From SAR202 cluster bacterium bin22 (GTDB taxonomy: Bacteria > Chloroflexota > Dehalococcoidia > Lucifugimonadales > UBA3495): 64,000 nucleotides of DNA. Below the pieces are notes generated by a model that did not search any database, was not told where the DNA came from, and saw nothing but the letters and a program-made list of their open reading frames with translations. The stretch is from assembly GCA_002238505.1 (NCBI GenBank), contig MPMM01000003.1, forward strand, positions 62,001 to 126,000, read 5' to 3'. Each line of letters opens with the position of its first letter. Position 1 is the stretch's first letter. Positions 17,535-26,176 of the stretch are shown in pieces. The position numbers and the translations under genes were made by a program.

Positions 17535-18614
17535 TTAGCCGCAAACCATGGGATAGACGTGCTGGATCCGGGACATTTCGCCCGGAACCTTGCTCTTGCT
17601 CCAGGACTCTCCACCGTCATTGCTGCGAAAGACCAGGCCGTCCCGGTCGCTGCAATAGACGTTGTGGGGAGCATTGGGGTCGATAGCGATCTGGAACATG
17701 CGGCTGGGGGCCATTTCGCCCAACTCCACCCGTTCCCAGGTCTCTCCGGCGTCGCGACTACGAACAAGAACACCGGCCTCGGTGGTGCCCGGAGGGGCGC
17801 TGCCACCGCCAGCGCCGGCGGCCAGGTACATGGTATTGGGGTTATCCGGGGCCACTACCAGATCGCGGCAGTAACTGCCGCCGGGGAACATTTCATCAAT
17901 GTCCACAAACTCCCAGTTGCTGCCGCTGTTCCTACTGCGGAACATGGCCAATTGGGTAATGATGTAAACCAGGCCCGGAGAGGTGGGATTCACCTGGACT
18001 CCGTGCAGGTCCACCGGCCCGGTGCGGGTATAGTGACCGTCGGTAATGGACTCCCAGTTGTCTCCGCCGTCGCGGCTGGCAATCAGTCCGCCGACTTCGA
18101 TGGCGCCGTAAACGTCCTGGGGATTGTGAGAATCGATGGCCAGGCCGATTACCCGTTTGCAGATGGGGTAGGGGTTCATGGTTATGTGGGGGAAGGTCAC
18201 GTTGTCAGTGTTGCCCTTCTTCCATGTGGAGCCGCCATCATTGGACCGGGCTACCATGCAGTTGTCGTAGCCAGCGTACATGATGCTGTGGTCATTGGGG
18301 TGAACTGCCAGAGACCAAACATCCCCGTCGGGAGAGTCGGTGGCTTCCCAACTCTCGCCCCGGTCACTGCTGCGGTACACGCCCGACTGAGTGCCGGCGA
18401 AAACAAGGGAAGGGTCGTCGGGGTGCACCACCAATGCCCGGACCTGCGGTTCCTCGGGCAATCCGTTGGTAATGCTCTTCCAATCGTCTTCGCCGTCGCG
18501 CTGCCGGAACAGGCCCCCGTTGCCCAGGGGGCGGACCTCCTGGGAGTTCGTAATTAACGGAGCTTCTCCAGCTATTCCTACGTACAGGTGGGTCTGATGC
18601 TTTCCGGTTGCCAT
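17535..18614 (-). CDS. BNR/Asp-box repeat beta-propeller protein (sialidase/VPS10-like)
   Basis: 359 residues made largely of six-fold or greater beta-propeller repeats. Asp-box motifs S-x-D-x-G-x-x-W recur: SSDRGESW, SNDGGSTW, SRDGGDNW, SRNSGSNW, SRDAGETW and SNDGGESW. The start at 18614 has a strong GGGAGGG site 6 nt upstream; the frame opens further to 18644 without support. No secretion signal is visible at the chosen start, which is odd for this fold, as most relatives are secreted. The propeller may bind glycans or act as a hydrolase, but catalytic residues of true sialidases (Arg triad) are not evident. Function not assigned. Confidence 0.85.
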   Translation of the reverse strand: MATGKHQTHLYVGIAGEAPLITNSQEVRPLGNGGLFRQRDGEDDWKSITNGLPEEPQVRALVVHPDDPSLVFAGTQSGVYRSSDRGESWEATDSPDGDVWSLAVHPNDHSIMYAGYDNCMVARSNDGGSTWKKGNTDNVTFPHITMNPYPICKRVIGLAIDSHNPQDVYGAIEVGGLIASRDGGDNWESITDGHYTRTGPVDLHGVQVNPTSPGLVYIITQLAMFRSRNSGSNWEFVDIDEMFPGGSYCRDLVVAPDNPNTMYLAAGAGGGSAPPGTTEAGVLVRSRDAGETWERVELGEMAPSRMFQIAIDPNAPHNVYCSDRDGLVFRSNDGGESWSKSKVPGEMSRIQHVYPMVCG

Positions 18615-19175
18615 GCTAGCCCTCCCTTGTGCCAATACGTTCAATCGTTTCTGCGGGATTTATTCCATTACCCGCCATTTTCCCAATGGATTGTTCTGCT
18701 AATCTGCTTCCTTGTCAAGTGTTGTATCAATTCGACAGGCTCAAAGCCAACCTGATAACGCCCCAATTTTCATTGCTTCGATGCGGCATGGAAAAATATG
18801 AAAATTCATTCCACTTATTACGATTTGCGCTTGTTTCATATTTGAGGATTGCCTCTTGGTGAGCAGGGTATTCATGAGAATGAGCAGCTTGCTGAGATCA
18901 CCCATACAGGCGGTGGAACCAGGAAACATCAACAGGCAGCGATAGAGACGCAATTCAGTGTGTTCCTGTCTGTTGAGATTCTGTTTAGTCTACTTAATAG
19001 TAGGTGATGGTTATGCAATAGCAAAAGGGGAGAACGTCATTTGCCCGAAATTGAAAATGGAAATAAGGGAGACAAATCGTCGAGATTGGGGGGATCATGA
19101 CCCAGGAATAAGATGTGGCAACGAAGGGCTGGGTGCGGTAGTATGTAGGACAGATTGTCCCCAGGAGCAGACCCA
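18615..19175. other. Intergenic region between divergent genes
   Basis: About 560 nt of AT-rich DNA between the Asp-box gene (minus) and the CoA-transferase genes (plus). It must hold both promoters. It contains TTCGACAGGCTCA at about 18730, a single arm of the dispersed repeat also seen near 31.7 and 48.4 kb. I see no coding frame with protein-like composition. Confidence 0.5.
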
Positions 19176-19874
19176 ATGAAGAATAAAATCTACCAGTCTT
19201 TTGACGAGGCGGTGGCTGACGTTGCCGACGGCTCCGCGTTTATGGCACCGGGATTCAGCGGTGTCGGTGTGCCCCGCAACTTGCTGGCCGCCTTAAACCG
19301 CCAGGGAGCGAAAAACCTTACGGGCATATCCAACAATTGTGGGACACTGGACGAGAAAATCGATGTTGGGACGCTGATTGCAGCGCACCAGGTAAAGAAG
19401 ATGTACGCGGCCTTCACTTCGCCCACTCATCCTTCCCAGATCTCTCCCTTTGTTCAGATGTATAACGACGGGGAGATTGATGCTGAGACGGTTCCCCAGG
19501 GAACCCTGGCCGAACGCCTTCGCGCCGCGGCTTCGGGAATTGGGGCGTTTTTCACTCCGGCCAGCGTAGGCACGGAACTGGCGGAGGGCAAGGAGCACCG
19601 GGAGATCAATGGCCGCACTTACGTGCTGGAATTTCCTCTCCACGCCGACTACGCATTTATTCGAGCTTTCCGGGCCGACACATTCGGCAATTTGCAGTTC
19701 CGGCTGTCCCAGCGGAATTTCAATCCCATTATGGCTATGGCCGCACGGGTTACCATTGTAGAAGTTGAAGATGAGATTGTGCCGGTGGGTGAGCTGGACC
19801 CGGACAAAATTCACGTTCCCGGTGTTTACGTTAACCGCCTGGTGAAAATTCCGCCTGACGGGATTTTCGATTAG
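19176..19874 (+). CDS. 3-oxoacid CoA-transferase subunit A
   Basis: Family I CoA-transferase alpha subunit, 232 residues from ATG 19176, with CAGGAG 8 nt upstream (the frame opens at 19155 without support). The glycine-rich N-terminal segment APGFSGVGVPRNLL is typical of ScoA/AtoD subunits, and GIGAFFTPASVGTELAEGKE lies mid-protein. It forms a heterodimer with the product of the next gene to move CoA between acyl-CoA and a free oxoacid. The pairing implies use of succinyl-CoA or acetyl-CoA in ketone-body or short fatty acid metabolism. The exact acyl substrate is open. Confidence 0.92.
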   Translation: MKNKIYQSFDEAVADVADGSAFMAPGFSGVGVPRNLLAALNRQGAKNLTGISNNCGTLDEKIDVGTLIAAHQVKKMYAAFTSPTHPSQISPFVQMYNDGEIDAETVPQGTLAERLRAAASGIGAFFTPASVGTELAEGKEHREINGRTYVLEFPLHADYAFIRAFRADTFGNLQFRLSQRNFNPIMAMAARVTIVEVEDEIVPVGELDPDKIHVPGVYVNRLVKIPPDGIFD

Positions 19875-19921
19875 CCTTAAACCCTGCACTGTTTTAAAAG
19901 ATTCCTCAAGGAGGAACCCAG

Positions 19922-20599
19922 ATGACCGAAGAGAAACCCAAACTGCAGCGACAAGCCATGTGCGACCGGCTGGCCATGGAGTTCCAGGACGACTGGATTG
20001 TCAACCTGGGTGTCGGAATGCCGACCCTCTGCTCTAACTATGTTGACCCCACCAAGGACCTCATTTTTCACTCGGAGAATGGCGTTATTGGCTACGGGCC
20101 CCTGGCGCCTGCGGGTGAGGAAGACCGACATCTGGTCAACGCCGGTGGGCAAAATGTCGTACCCATACCCGGAATGGCCATTGTGCATCATGCTGACTCT
20201 TTTGCCCTGATTCGTGGCGGAATGGTTGACGTTACGGTCATGGGCGCCTACGAGGTGGCGGAAAACGGAGACTTCGCCAACTGGCGGATTCCCAACCGGA
20301 AGGGCGGCGGTATAGGCGGCGCGATGGATCTGGCGGCCTGTGCCAAGCAGGTATTCATTGCCCTGGAACACACCACCCGAGATGGCAAACCCAGGATGCT
20401 GAAGCGCTGCGCATTGCCCATTACGGCACCGGGTGTGGTAACCCTGGTGGCCACCGATCTGGGCCTTTTCAAGGTGACGCCGCAAGGGTTTGAACTTCGG
20501 GAACATGCGCCTGGCTGGACGCCTGAGGAAATTCAGGAGTTGACTGAGGCCACGCTGGTTATCCCGCCGGACCTGAAGGAGTTCCGGTTCAGGGACTAG
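19922..20599 (+). CDS. 3-oxoacid CoA-transferase subunit B
   Basis: Beta subunit of the family I CoA-transferase, 225 residues. The catalytic Glu is in the ENG signature, HSENGVIGYGP, which forms the glutamyl-CoA thioester. LNAGGQ-like VNAGGQNVVPIPGMA follows. AAGGAGGA lies just upstream of the ATG, and it starts 47 nt after subunit A. The pair ends at a strong bidirectional hairpin (20644-20670). Confidence 0.93.
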   Translation: MTEEKPKLQRQAMCDRLAMEFQDDWIVNLGVGMPTLCSNYVDPTKDLIFHSENGVIGYGPLAPAGEEDRHLVNAGGQNVVPIPGMAIVHHADSFALIRGGMVDVTVMGAYEVAENGDFANWRIPNRKGGGIGGAMDLAACAKQVFIALEHTTRDGKPRMLKRCALPITAPGVVTLVATDLGLFKVTPQGFELREHAPGWTPEEIQELTEATLVIPPDLKEFRFRD

Positions 20600-20643
20600 A
20601 GGGAGGGCAGTAAACCAGAGAATCCTTTCGAGGTTATGAAAAA

Positions 20644-20670
20644 ACGGGGGCGAGTTTTTCTCGCCCCCGT
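20644..20670. terminator. Bidirectional intrinsic terminator
   Basis: A perfect 11-bp stem ACGGGGGCGAG / CTCGCCCCCGT with loop TTTTT lies between the convergent CoA-transferase and SDR genes. On the minus strand it is followed by TTTTTT; on the plus strand by TCCTTTTCC. Confidence 0.9.
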
Positions 20671-20817
20671 TCCTTTTCCTGATTTTCGCCGTTTACCTGG
20701 AAGTCGTTTCCAGAACCATCAATGGGCTGGCAGTTGTGCTTAGAGTGGACTTCTGGAAGAGCGTCATTTCCATCCTGGCCTTCCTCCGACAAGAGGCAAA
20801 GGACTTTGAAATGGCTT

Positions 20818-21570
20818 CTAGAAGAAAGCCGCGCCACCGTTTACGTGCAGGGTCTGGCCGGTAATGAACCCGCCGTCGTCGCTGACCAGGAAAAGGCAGG
20901 CGGCGGCAATCTCATCGGTCTTGCCCTGGCGGCCCAGGGGTATCCCGGCGGCGTTGGGGGGACGGCTTTCAGGGTACCAGTCCGGGTTGGCCCGGCTGGT
21001 GTCAATGCTGCCCGGGGAGACCACGTTGACCCTGACGTTGTGGGGGGCAAATTCGGTGGCCAGGCTGCGGCTGAAGCCCACGAGCCCCATCTTGGCAGCG
21101 GAAACGTGCCCACGCTGAGCGCCGCCGGCCCAGGCGCCATCACCGGTAAAGAAGAGCACCCGCCCGTAGTTGTTCTCCACCATGGAGGGCATGACTGCGT
21201 GGGTGCAGTAGAACGCGCCGTCGAGCACCACTCCGCGAACGTATTCCCAGTCCTCCACGGTCAGGTCCAGGAAGGGTTTGTGGGGGCGTATGGCAGCGTT
21301 GTTCAACAGTATGTCGATGCGGCCGAACTCGTCCAGGGCCATTTTGACCATGCTGTCCACCTGTTCCTTGTTGGACACGTCCGCCAAAACGGGAAGGGCG
21401 CGGCGTCCCAAGGCACGCACCTCTTCGGCGACCGCTTCGGCTTCCTCCCGGTTGCTGCGGGCATTAACAATAATGTCGGCGCCCTCCTCAGCAAACTTCA
21501 GCGCGGTCGCCCGGCCAATATTGCGGCCTGAGCCGGTTATAAGAGCTATCCTGCCGTCCAACTTTCCCAT
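20818..21570 (-). CDS. SDR-family oxidoreductase with Val in place of the catalytic Tyr
   Basis: 250-residue short-chain dehydrogenase/reductase. The start at 21570 is set by GGAGAAAG a few nt upstream; the frame is open to 21795 but that part is not protein-like. The nucleotide motif is TGSGRNIG (12-19), and NNAAIRPHKP (90-99) is the NNAG-equivalent. The expected Tyr-x3-Lys is Val156-x3-Lys160 (GHVSAAK), and the usual Ser region reads TGDGAW. It ends in a typical LHVNGG segment. It resembles the SDR at 1207-1974, including both the AIRPHKP segment and the missing Tyr. Substrate unknown. Confidence 0.87.
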   Translation of the reverse strand: MGKLDGRIALITGSGRNIGRATALKFAEEGADIIVNARSNREEAEAVAEEVRALGRRALPVLADVSNKEQVDSMVKMALDEFGRIDILLNNAAIRPHKPFLDLTVEDWEYVRGVVLDGAFYCTHAVMPSMVENNYGRVLFFTGDGAWAGGAQRGHVSAAKMGLVGFSRSLATEFAPHNVRVNVVSPGSIDTSRANPDWYPESRPPNAAGIPLGRQGKTDEIAAACLFLVSDDGGFITGQTLHVNGGAAFF

Positions 21571-21632
21571 TTCTTTCTCCTTGAAAATATTGTGATGGTT
21601 CCTGGTTGCCTTTTTCGGCTGATGAAGGCGAC

Positions 21633-22754
21633 TCAGGCAGTGTTGTAAAGGCGGTTTATGTTGGCGCACCGCTCGGGGTCGAGGTCCTTGCCAATCAGGG
21701 CAGGATGGTCGGGGCCGTAACGATGGGCCCGAAAAACGCCGTTCTGGGGAGGCCCCCCACCGGCTTCTCCAAAGAATGGATTGACGTACTCCCAAACAAT
21801 CTCCCTGGACTGGCTTACTTCAAAGATACGGCCCGGCGCGCCTTCGCAAATGACAGTATTGCCGTTGGGTTGACGTTCCGCGCTGCTGATGTTGTAGCTG
21901 AAGAAGGATATGTCGGGAGTGCCGGTATATTCCCAGCCGATTTCGCTGGTTTCCGGGTCAACCTCGATGATTCGCGAACGGCTGGCGCCACGTCGGTGGC
22001 AGCCATTGTCGAAGAGCATGACCTTGCCGCTGGGTAGCCAGGTGGGGTGATGCTGGTGGTTTACTTCCCCAGGTCCCCACTTCCACCGAAACTGGCCGCT
22101 GGCCTTGTCCACGATTCCCACGGTACTGGTTTGGCGATAGCTGACCAGCAAATCACCTTCGGGTGTAACGTTGAGCGCGTTCTGGTGTGACCACTCGTGG
22201 CGACCTTCCATGGGGCAGATTACGTCCTCATCCACACTGAGAAACTCCCAGGACTTCCACTCGTATACGACTTCTCCGTCGGGAGTGATTTCCTGGACCA
22301 CGTCGCCCCACATTTCTTCCGACTCGGCCGCCTCGTAACCGCCCTTGACCTGGGCAGCCAGGTCTTCCGGCACCGGGGCCCAGAGCAGGACCAGGGTGTT
22401 GCCGTTGAGCAGGCGTTCGAAGTCGTGGTGCAGGAACATGTCGGGGCTCTCGTATTTCCAGACCAGATTGCCGTCCCAGTCCAACTCGATCAACGATATG
22501 GAGCGGCCCCCGAATTGCGGTCCCTCGCCCTCGTGACGGGCTGTCCTGCTGCGGAACAAGAGGTGGCCGTTGGGCAGGAGGTAGCCGTAAACAATTTCCT
22601 CGGGGTGATGCCACCGGTGGCAGACCCTGCCTTCCATGTCTATCAGGTTGGCGAATGAACCTCCCCGGTTGGTGGCAACCAGGGTATAACCCCGGTAACT
22701 CTGCTGGGGGTTGTAATAAATTAAACCGTTCTTGTGGTGGCTGGACCAGCCCAT
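21633..22754 (-). CDS. Arylsulfotransferase-like (ASST-fold) protein
   Basis: 373 residues with repeated WD-like blades (DWDGNLVWKYESP, TPDGEVVYEWKSW, SGQFRWKWGPG, ETSEIGWEYTG), as in the beta-propeller of the arylsulfotransferase/ASST family. Histidine-rich stretches FLHHDFERL, RHEWSHQNAL and NHQHHPTW stand where ASST places its active-site histidines. There is no signal peptide, whereas classical AssT is periplasmic. It starts 184 nt upstream of the SDR gene on the same strand and may be in one unit with it. Assignment to the fold is good; sulfotransferase activity is not shown. Confidence 0.82.
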   Translation of the reverse strand: MGWSSHHKNGLIYYNPQQSYRGYTLVATNRGGSFANLIDMEGRVCHRWHHPEEIVYGYLLPNGHLLFRSRTARHEGEGPQFGGRSISLIELDWDGNLVWKYESPDMFLHHDFERLLNGNTLVLLWAPVPEDLAAQVKGGYEAAESEEMWGDVVQEITPDGEVVYEWKSWEFLSVDEDVICPMEGRHEWSHQNALNVTPEGDLLVSYRQTSTVGIVDKASGQFRWKWGPGEVNHQHHPTWLPSGKVMLFDNGCHRRGASRSRIIEVDPETSEIGWEYTGTPDISFFSYNISSAERQPNGNTVICEGAPGRIFEVSQSREIVWEYVNPFFGEAGGGPPQNGVFRAHRYGPDHPALIGKDLDPERCANINRLYNTA

Positions 22755-23046
22755 CTACGCCTCCTCGGCCACCCTGGGTCGGGCGGAAGTTTCGGTGGAT
22801 TGTGGGCCAGAGTGTCGAAACTGTCAAACGTGGGTTGCTGCGACGATGGCGTTCAGGCCGTAGTTGAACGGCCGGAGACGGGGCAAATACACTGGTCTGT
22901 ACTCAGGTTGGAGTTGGTAGCCGCCGCTCCTGAATCCGAATGCAATCGTGCAAAGGGCGGTATTCACCGGCTGGCTGGCAGGTGGTCGTACAGGTTGCGG
23001 CAGTATGTGTTCCCCACAAGTGCTGAGCCAACGCCGGGCCGATGGG
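22755..23046. other. Spacer without recognised genes
   Basis: About 290 nt between the EamA transporter stop and the ASST-like gene, both on the minus strand. Nothing beyond likely promoter sequence for the ASST-like gene is visible. Confidence 0.4.
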
Positions 23047-23949
23047 TCAGAACAGACCCAATGAACTGACACCCGCAACGATCATGGCGATGGCGGCAAA
23101 CTTCATTGCCAGCGCCCGGGGAGACAGGGCTTCCTCCATGAGGTGCCATCGTGCCTGGCTTAACAGGGTTGCCAGCATGAACACGAACAGAGGCGTGGTT
23201 GCCAGGAAGGCGGTAACCAGCGATACGGGACCCAGGCTGGTTGCCAGCAGAGCGCCGACAACAACTACCAGGGGAAGCATTCCCTCACCTACGAGCAGCA
23301 GACCCACGGTACTGGGTTGCCTCATTGCGCGGAACAGTTGTACGCATACCCTGGGACGGCAAAAAGGAAGAAAAGCCAGCAATGTCCCTGCCTGCTGGTA
23401 AATGAACACCGTGGTCAAGGAGCTTTCAGACAGTGCCAACTTGGCCAAGAAGAAGCCTACCGCAAGGAACAGCCCGCTGGCTACGGATGCCGGTACGCCG
23501 CGGGTTGGCTTGAACGCGTCCCGGCTGCGGGGTATGGCGGGCAGGGAGATCATCATGGTTCCCATGACAACCAGAATAATGGATGCCCATTGAAAGGGAC
23601 TCAAGCGCTCACCCAGGAACGGAACTGCCAGGAGGGCGACAAAAATCGGGTAAATTTGGGAGATGGCCACGGCCCTGGATGCCTCATCAACCTTTAACGC
23701 CACGAAGAGGAGGGCGTAGCCTATGCCAAGGGCCAGGCCGGATGCCAGAGCGACCAGGATGAACGAAAGCGATGTGTCGTCAGGAACGCCGAAAATGGCC
23801 AGCGCGCCCGCGATATAGACCGCCAGACCAATGGCAACCCAGGCATACAACGTATCGATGCTGGGAAGGTGGTGGTCCAGCAGGCGCTTGTCGGTGAGGT
23901 GGACAAGGGCCAGGGTTGCGGCCGAAACCAGCGCTACAAGAATCCACAT
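23047..23949 (-). CDS. EamA/DMT-superfamily transporter
   Basis: 300-residue inner-membrane protein with about ten hydrophobic helices in two EamA repeats. The first repeat ends around FVALLAVPFLGERLSPFQWASIILVVMGTMM, where the GERL segment is the usual EamA signature. The second repeat has a weaker counterpart near FVFMLATLLSQARWHLMEEALSPR. The family exports metabolites, amino acids or nucleotide sugars. No neighbour indicates the cargo. Confidence 0.85.
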   Translation of the reverse strand: MWILVALVSAATLALVHLTDKRLLDHHLPSIDTLYAWVAIGLAVYIAGALAIFGVPDDTSLSFILVALASGLALGIGYALLFVALKVDEASRAVAISQIYPIFVALLAVPFLGERLSPFQWASIILVVMGTMMISLPAIPRSRDAFKPTRGVPASVASGLFLAVGFFLAKLALSESSLTTVFIYQQAGTLLAFLPFCRPRVCVQLFRAMRQPSTVGLLLVGEGMLPLVVVVGALLATSLGPVSLVTAFLATTPLFVFMLATLLSQARWHLMEEALSPRALAMKFAAIAMIVAGVSSLGLF

Positions 23950-24061
23950 CTAGCGCAGGCCCTGGATAGTGGCGTGAAAGGAATGGTAAATGGCGGTTAA
24001 CCGTTCAAGTAGACGCGGGTTGGGCCCGAGCACGGAAGGAAACATACCAAAGCGACTAGCG

Positions 24062-24748
24062 TTATTTCTCACCAATTGCGGACAGTCTTCCCACAGATTT
24101 CCTGGCGCTCATCATGTGAATCACGCCCACCAGTGCCGGAATTGCCGCGATCCAGGCAACCCAGGCGAGCGAATAGCCAAAGTGGCCATAATACCCCAGG
24201 ACGATGGCAACGGCGACCGTACCGATGAAGAAGGAGGCCAGCCCCCAGGTCGTGCTGCGGAAAATACACATCAAGACGAAGGCTGGCAGGGCAACCAGAA
24301 GGGCCGGAAAAGTTGCAATTCCCAGCAAAACTCCTGTGGCTGTAGCCGCTCCCTTTCCCCCCGATCCTTTCAAATAAGCCGGCCAGCGGTGGCCAACGAC
24401 AGCTGCGGCGCCTGCCAGCAGCATTACCCCCTGCCGGTATCCCTCGGGATGTATTGGCAGATTGTTGGCAAGCTCCCCAAAGACTGCGGGACTCAGAGCG
24501 CGGGCCAGCGCAACAGCCACCAGTCCCTTGGCAATGTCTATAGCCGCTACCACTATGGCCGGCTTGATGCCGATAAGGCGGCCCACATTCTCGGAACCCG
24601 GGTTGCCGTCACCCAGTTGTCGGACGTCGCGTCCCAGCCGACGGCGCACCACGATGTATGCGGGGGAAACGCTCCCCACCAGGTAGGCGATTCCCGCTAT
24701 AGAAATAGCAAGAACCACGAAGCCCAGGTTTTCAGAGGACTGCAGCAC
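24062..24748 (-). CDS. plsY: PlsY-like acyl-phosphate:glycerol-3-phosphate acyltransferase
   Basis: Membrane protein of 228 residues starting at GTG. The three PlsY motifs are recognisable: GSVSPAYIVVRR, GDGNPGSENVGR and KGSGGKGAATATG. The second is normally GSGNPGATN, so this is a divergent copy. PlsY acylates glycerol 3-phosphate in phosphatidic acid synthesis. The gene stands between the EamA transporter and ilvE on the same strand with short gaps. The divergent motif leaves open a different acceptor. Confidence 0.82.
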   Translation of the reverse strand: MLQSSENLGFVVLAISIAGIAYLVGSVSPAYIVVRRRLGRDVRQLGDGNPGSENVGRLIGIKPAIVVAAIDIAKGLVAVALARALSPAVFGELANNLPIHPEGYRQGVMLLAGAAAVVGHRWPAYLKGSGGKGAATATGVLLGIATFPALLVALPAFVLMCIFRSTTWGLASFFIGTVAVAIVLGYYGHFGYSLAWVAWIAAIPALVGVIHMMSARKSVGRLSAIGEK

Positions 24749-24827
24749 CGGCTCTCTTCTCCAGGCAGGAAGGTGGCAGGAAGGGAGTGTCTCGGGAATC
24801 GGCGGTGCCGGGAAACGTGAACTCTGA

Positions 24828-25790
24828 CTAGACGGTCACCAGCCTGGGAGAAGCCGGGGTGCACCAGTGGCGATACTTCTCGTTCCGACCGACGACAATT
24901 TCAAAGTACATCTTTTGGAGTTTGGAGGAAACCGGTCCAGCGTTACCGTCAGCAATGAGGCGATGGTCCAGTTCCACAACCGGAGTAAGGTGGGCCGCAG
25001 TGCCGGTGAGAAAAACCTCATCGGCCAAATAAAGTTCGCTGCGGTCGATGCTGCGCTCAACCACGTCCAGCCCCAGTTCTGTCTGGGCAAGCTCGATCAC
25101 GGTGTCTCGAGTAATGCCTGGCAACACATTATCTTCGAGATTAGGCGTAATCATACGACCGTCGGAAACGACAAACAGGTTCTCTCCGGAGCCCTCGCAG
25201 ACGTGGCCGTCCTGGTTCAGAATGATTGCTTCATCGAATCCTGCCAGTGTGGCCTCAGTCTTGGCCAGAATGCTGTTTACATAAATGCCACAGATCTTCA
25301 GGCGAGCTGGAATCATGGGGTCGTCCACCCGTCGCCAGGAGGAGGTACAGCAGTGAAGCAGGTCGGAGCCAAGATAATTGCCGAAGGGGACGGTGATGAG
25401 GGTAAAGTCGCTTTCCAAATCCTGGAGCTTCAGGTTGGCGACCATTTCGGCGCTCTTGTACACCAGCGGACGAATGTAGATGTCCTGGTTGTGTTCGTTG
25501 CGCTCGACAAGTTCTACTGTGATTTCGCAGAGGTCTTCAACGGAATAGGGGATGTCCAACATGAGCAGACGGGTACCGCGCAGCAATCGCTCGTAGTGTT
25601 CCCGCAGTCGGAAGATGTTGACTACGCCCTGGTCTTCGTTCCAGTTGCCTCGAATCCCTTCGAAAACGCCAGTGCCGTAGTGGAGGGCATGGGTCATAAC
25701 GCTGACCTTGGCCTGGCTCAACGGAACGTAATCACCACGGAAGAAAGCTAACAACTCTCCGGCCTGGCTTCTGGTCTGACCTGTAGTCAC
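24828..25790 (-). CDS. ilvE: Branched-chain amino acid aminotransferase
   Basis: Class IV PLP aminotransferase, 320 residues from a GTG start. Typical features are FEGIRGNW near residue 45, YIRPLVYKS, the PLP Lys in YVNSILAKTEA, FDEAIILNQDGHVCEGSGENLFVV and the late DEVFLTGTAAHLTPV. It converts branched-chain 2-oxo acids to Leu, Ile and Val with glutamate. D-amino-acid aminotransferase and aminodeoxychorismate lyase share the fold, but the overall pattern is IlvE. A good -10 box lies on the minus strand about 40 nt upstream. Confidence 0.92.
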   Translation of the reverse strand: MTTGQTRSQAGELLAFFRGDYVPLSQAKVSVMTHALHYGTGVFEGIRGNWNEDQGVVNIFRLREHYERLLRGTRLLMLDIPYSVEDLCEITVELVERNEHNQDIYIRPLVYKSAEMVANLKLQDLESDFTLITVPFGNYLGSDLLHCCTSSWRRVDDPMIPARLKICGIYVNSILAKTEATLAGFDEAIILNQDGHVCEGSGENLFVVSDGRMITPNLEDNVLPGITRDTVIELAQTELGLDVVERSIDRSELYLADEVFLTGTAAHLTPVVELDHRLIADGNAGPVSSKLQKMYFEIVVGRNEKYRHWCTPASPRLVTV

Positions 25791-26176
25791 GGCGGTTCCC
25801 CCTTAGTTTCCCAATACTATTGTGGAAAGATTATAAGCGGCTTTTCCCAATCAGCACAAGGTATGGATAGATAGCTTCACACCTTTATATTGCCCTCCAG
25901 CGGAGTTGCCTCGTCGCCAATGCTCAATGGCGGTATACCCTGTCAAAGTTCCAGCAGTCTCGGGCAGGGGGCAATGAGATGGACACGTCGGCCTGGTCTT
26001 CAACTTGCCTCGCCATTCCCATGGCCCACTGATATCCGGTCGGGGATGAAGACAAAACCATAATTGAACGAGCACAATTTAACGCGCGCAGTCACGACTC
26101 GCTCTTGGGCCTGGGTGAAGGTCCATACTGTATAATCGGCGCAACAGTCCGGAATTCCGGCAAAGGTGGTGCTGCC
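25791..26176. other. Divergent intergenic region (ilvE / M20 peptidase)
   Basis: About 385 nt holding the ilvE promoter (minus) and an isolated TATAAT at 26131-26136 on the plus strand that may serve the peptidase, though no good -35 is spaced from it. No gene seen. Confidence 0.5.
25830..25859 (-). promoter_or_regulatory. Probable ilvE promoter
   Basis: On the minus strand: TTGTGC (25859-25854), 18-nt spacer and perfect TATAAT (25835-25830), about 40 nt before the GTG start. Confidence 0.5.

Noticed and set aside
17489-17806. N-terminal extension of the unknown protein at 16820-17488
   Set aside because: This part lies wholly on the coding sequence of the Asp-box gene in another frame of the same strand and is low-complexity Ala/Ser/Pro/Thr-rich, as shadow frames are.
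17469-18557. 362-residue plus-strand frame
   Set aside because: It is complementary to the Asp-box repeat gene and its repeats are mirror images of those codons.
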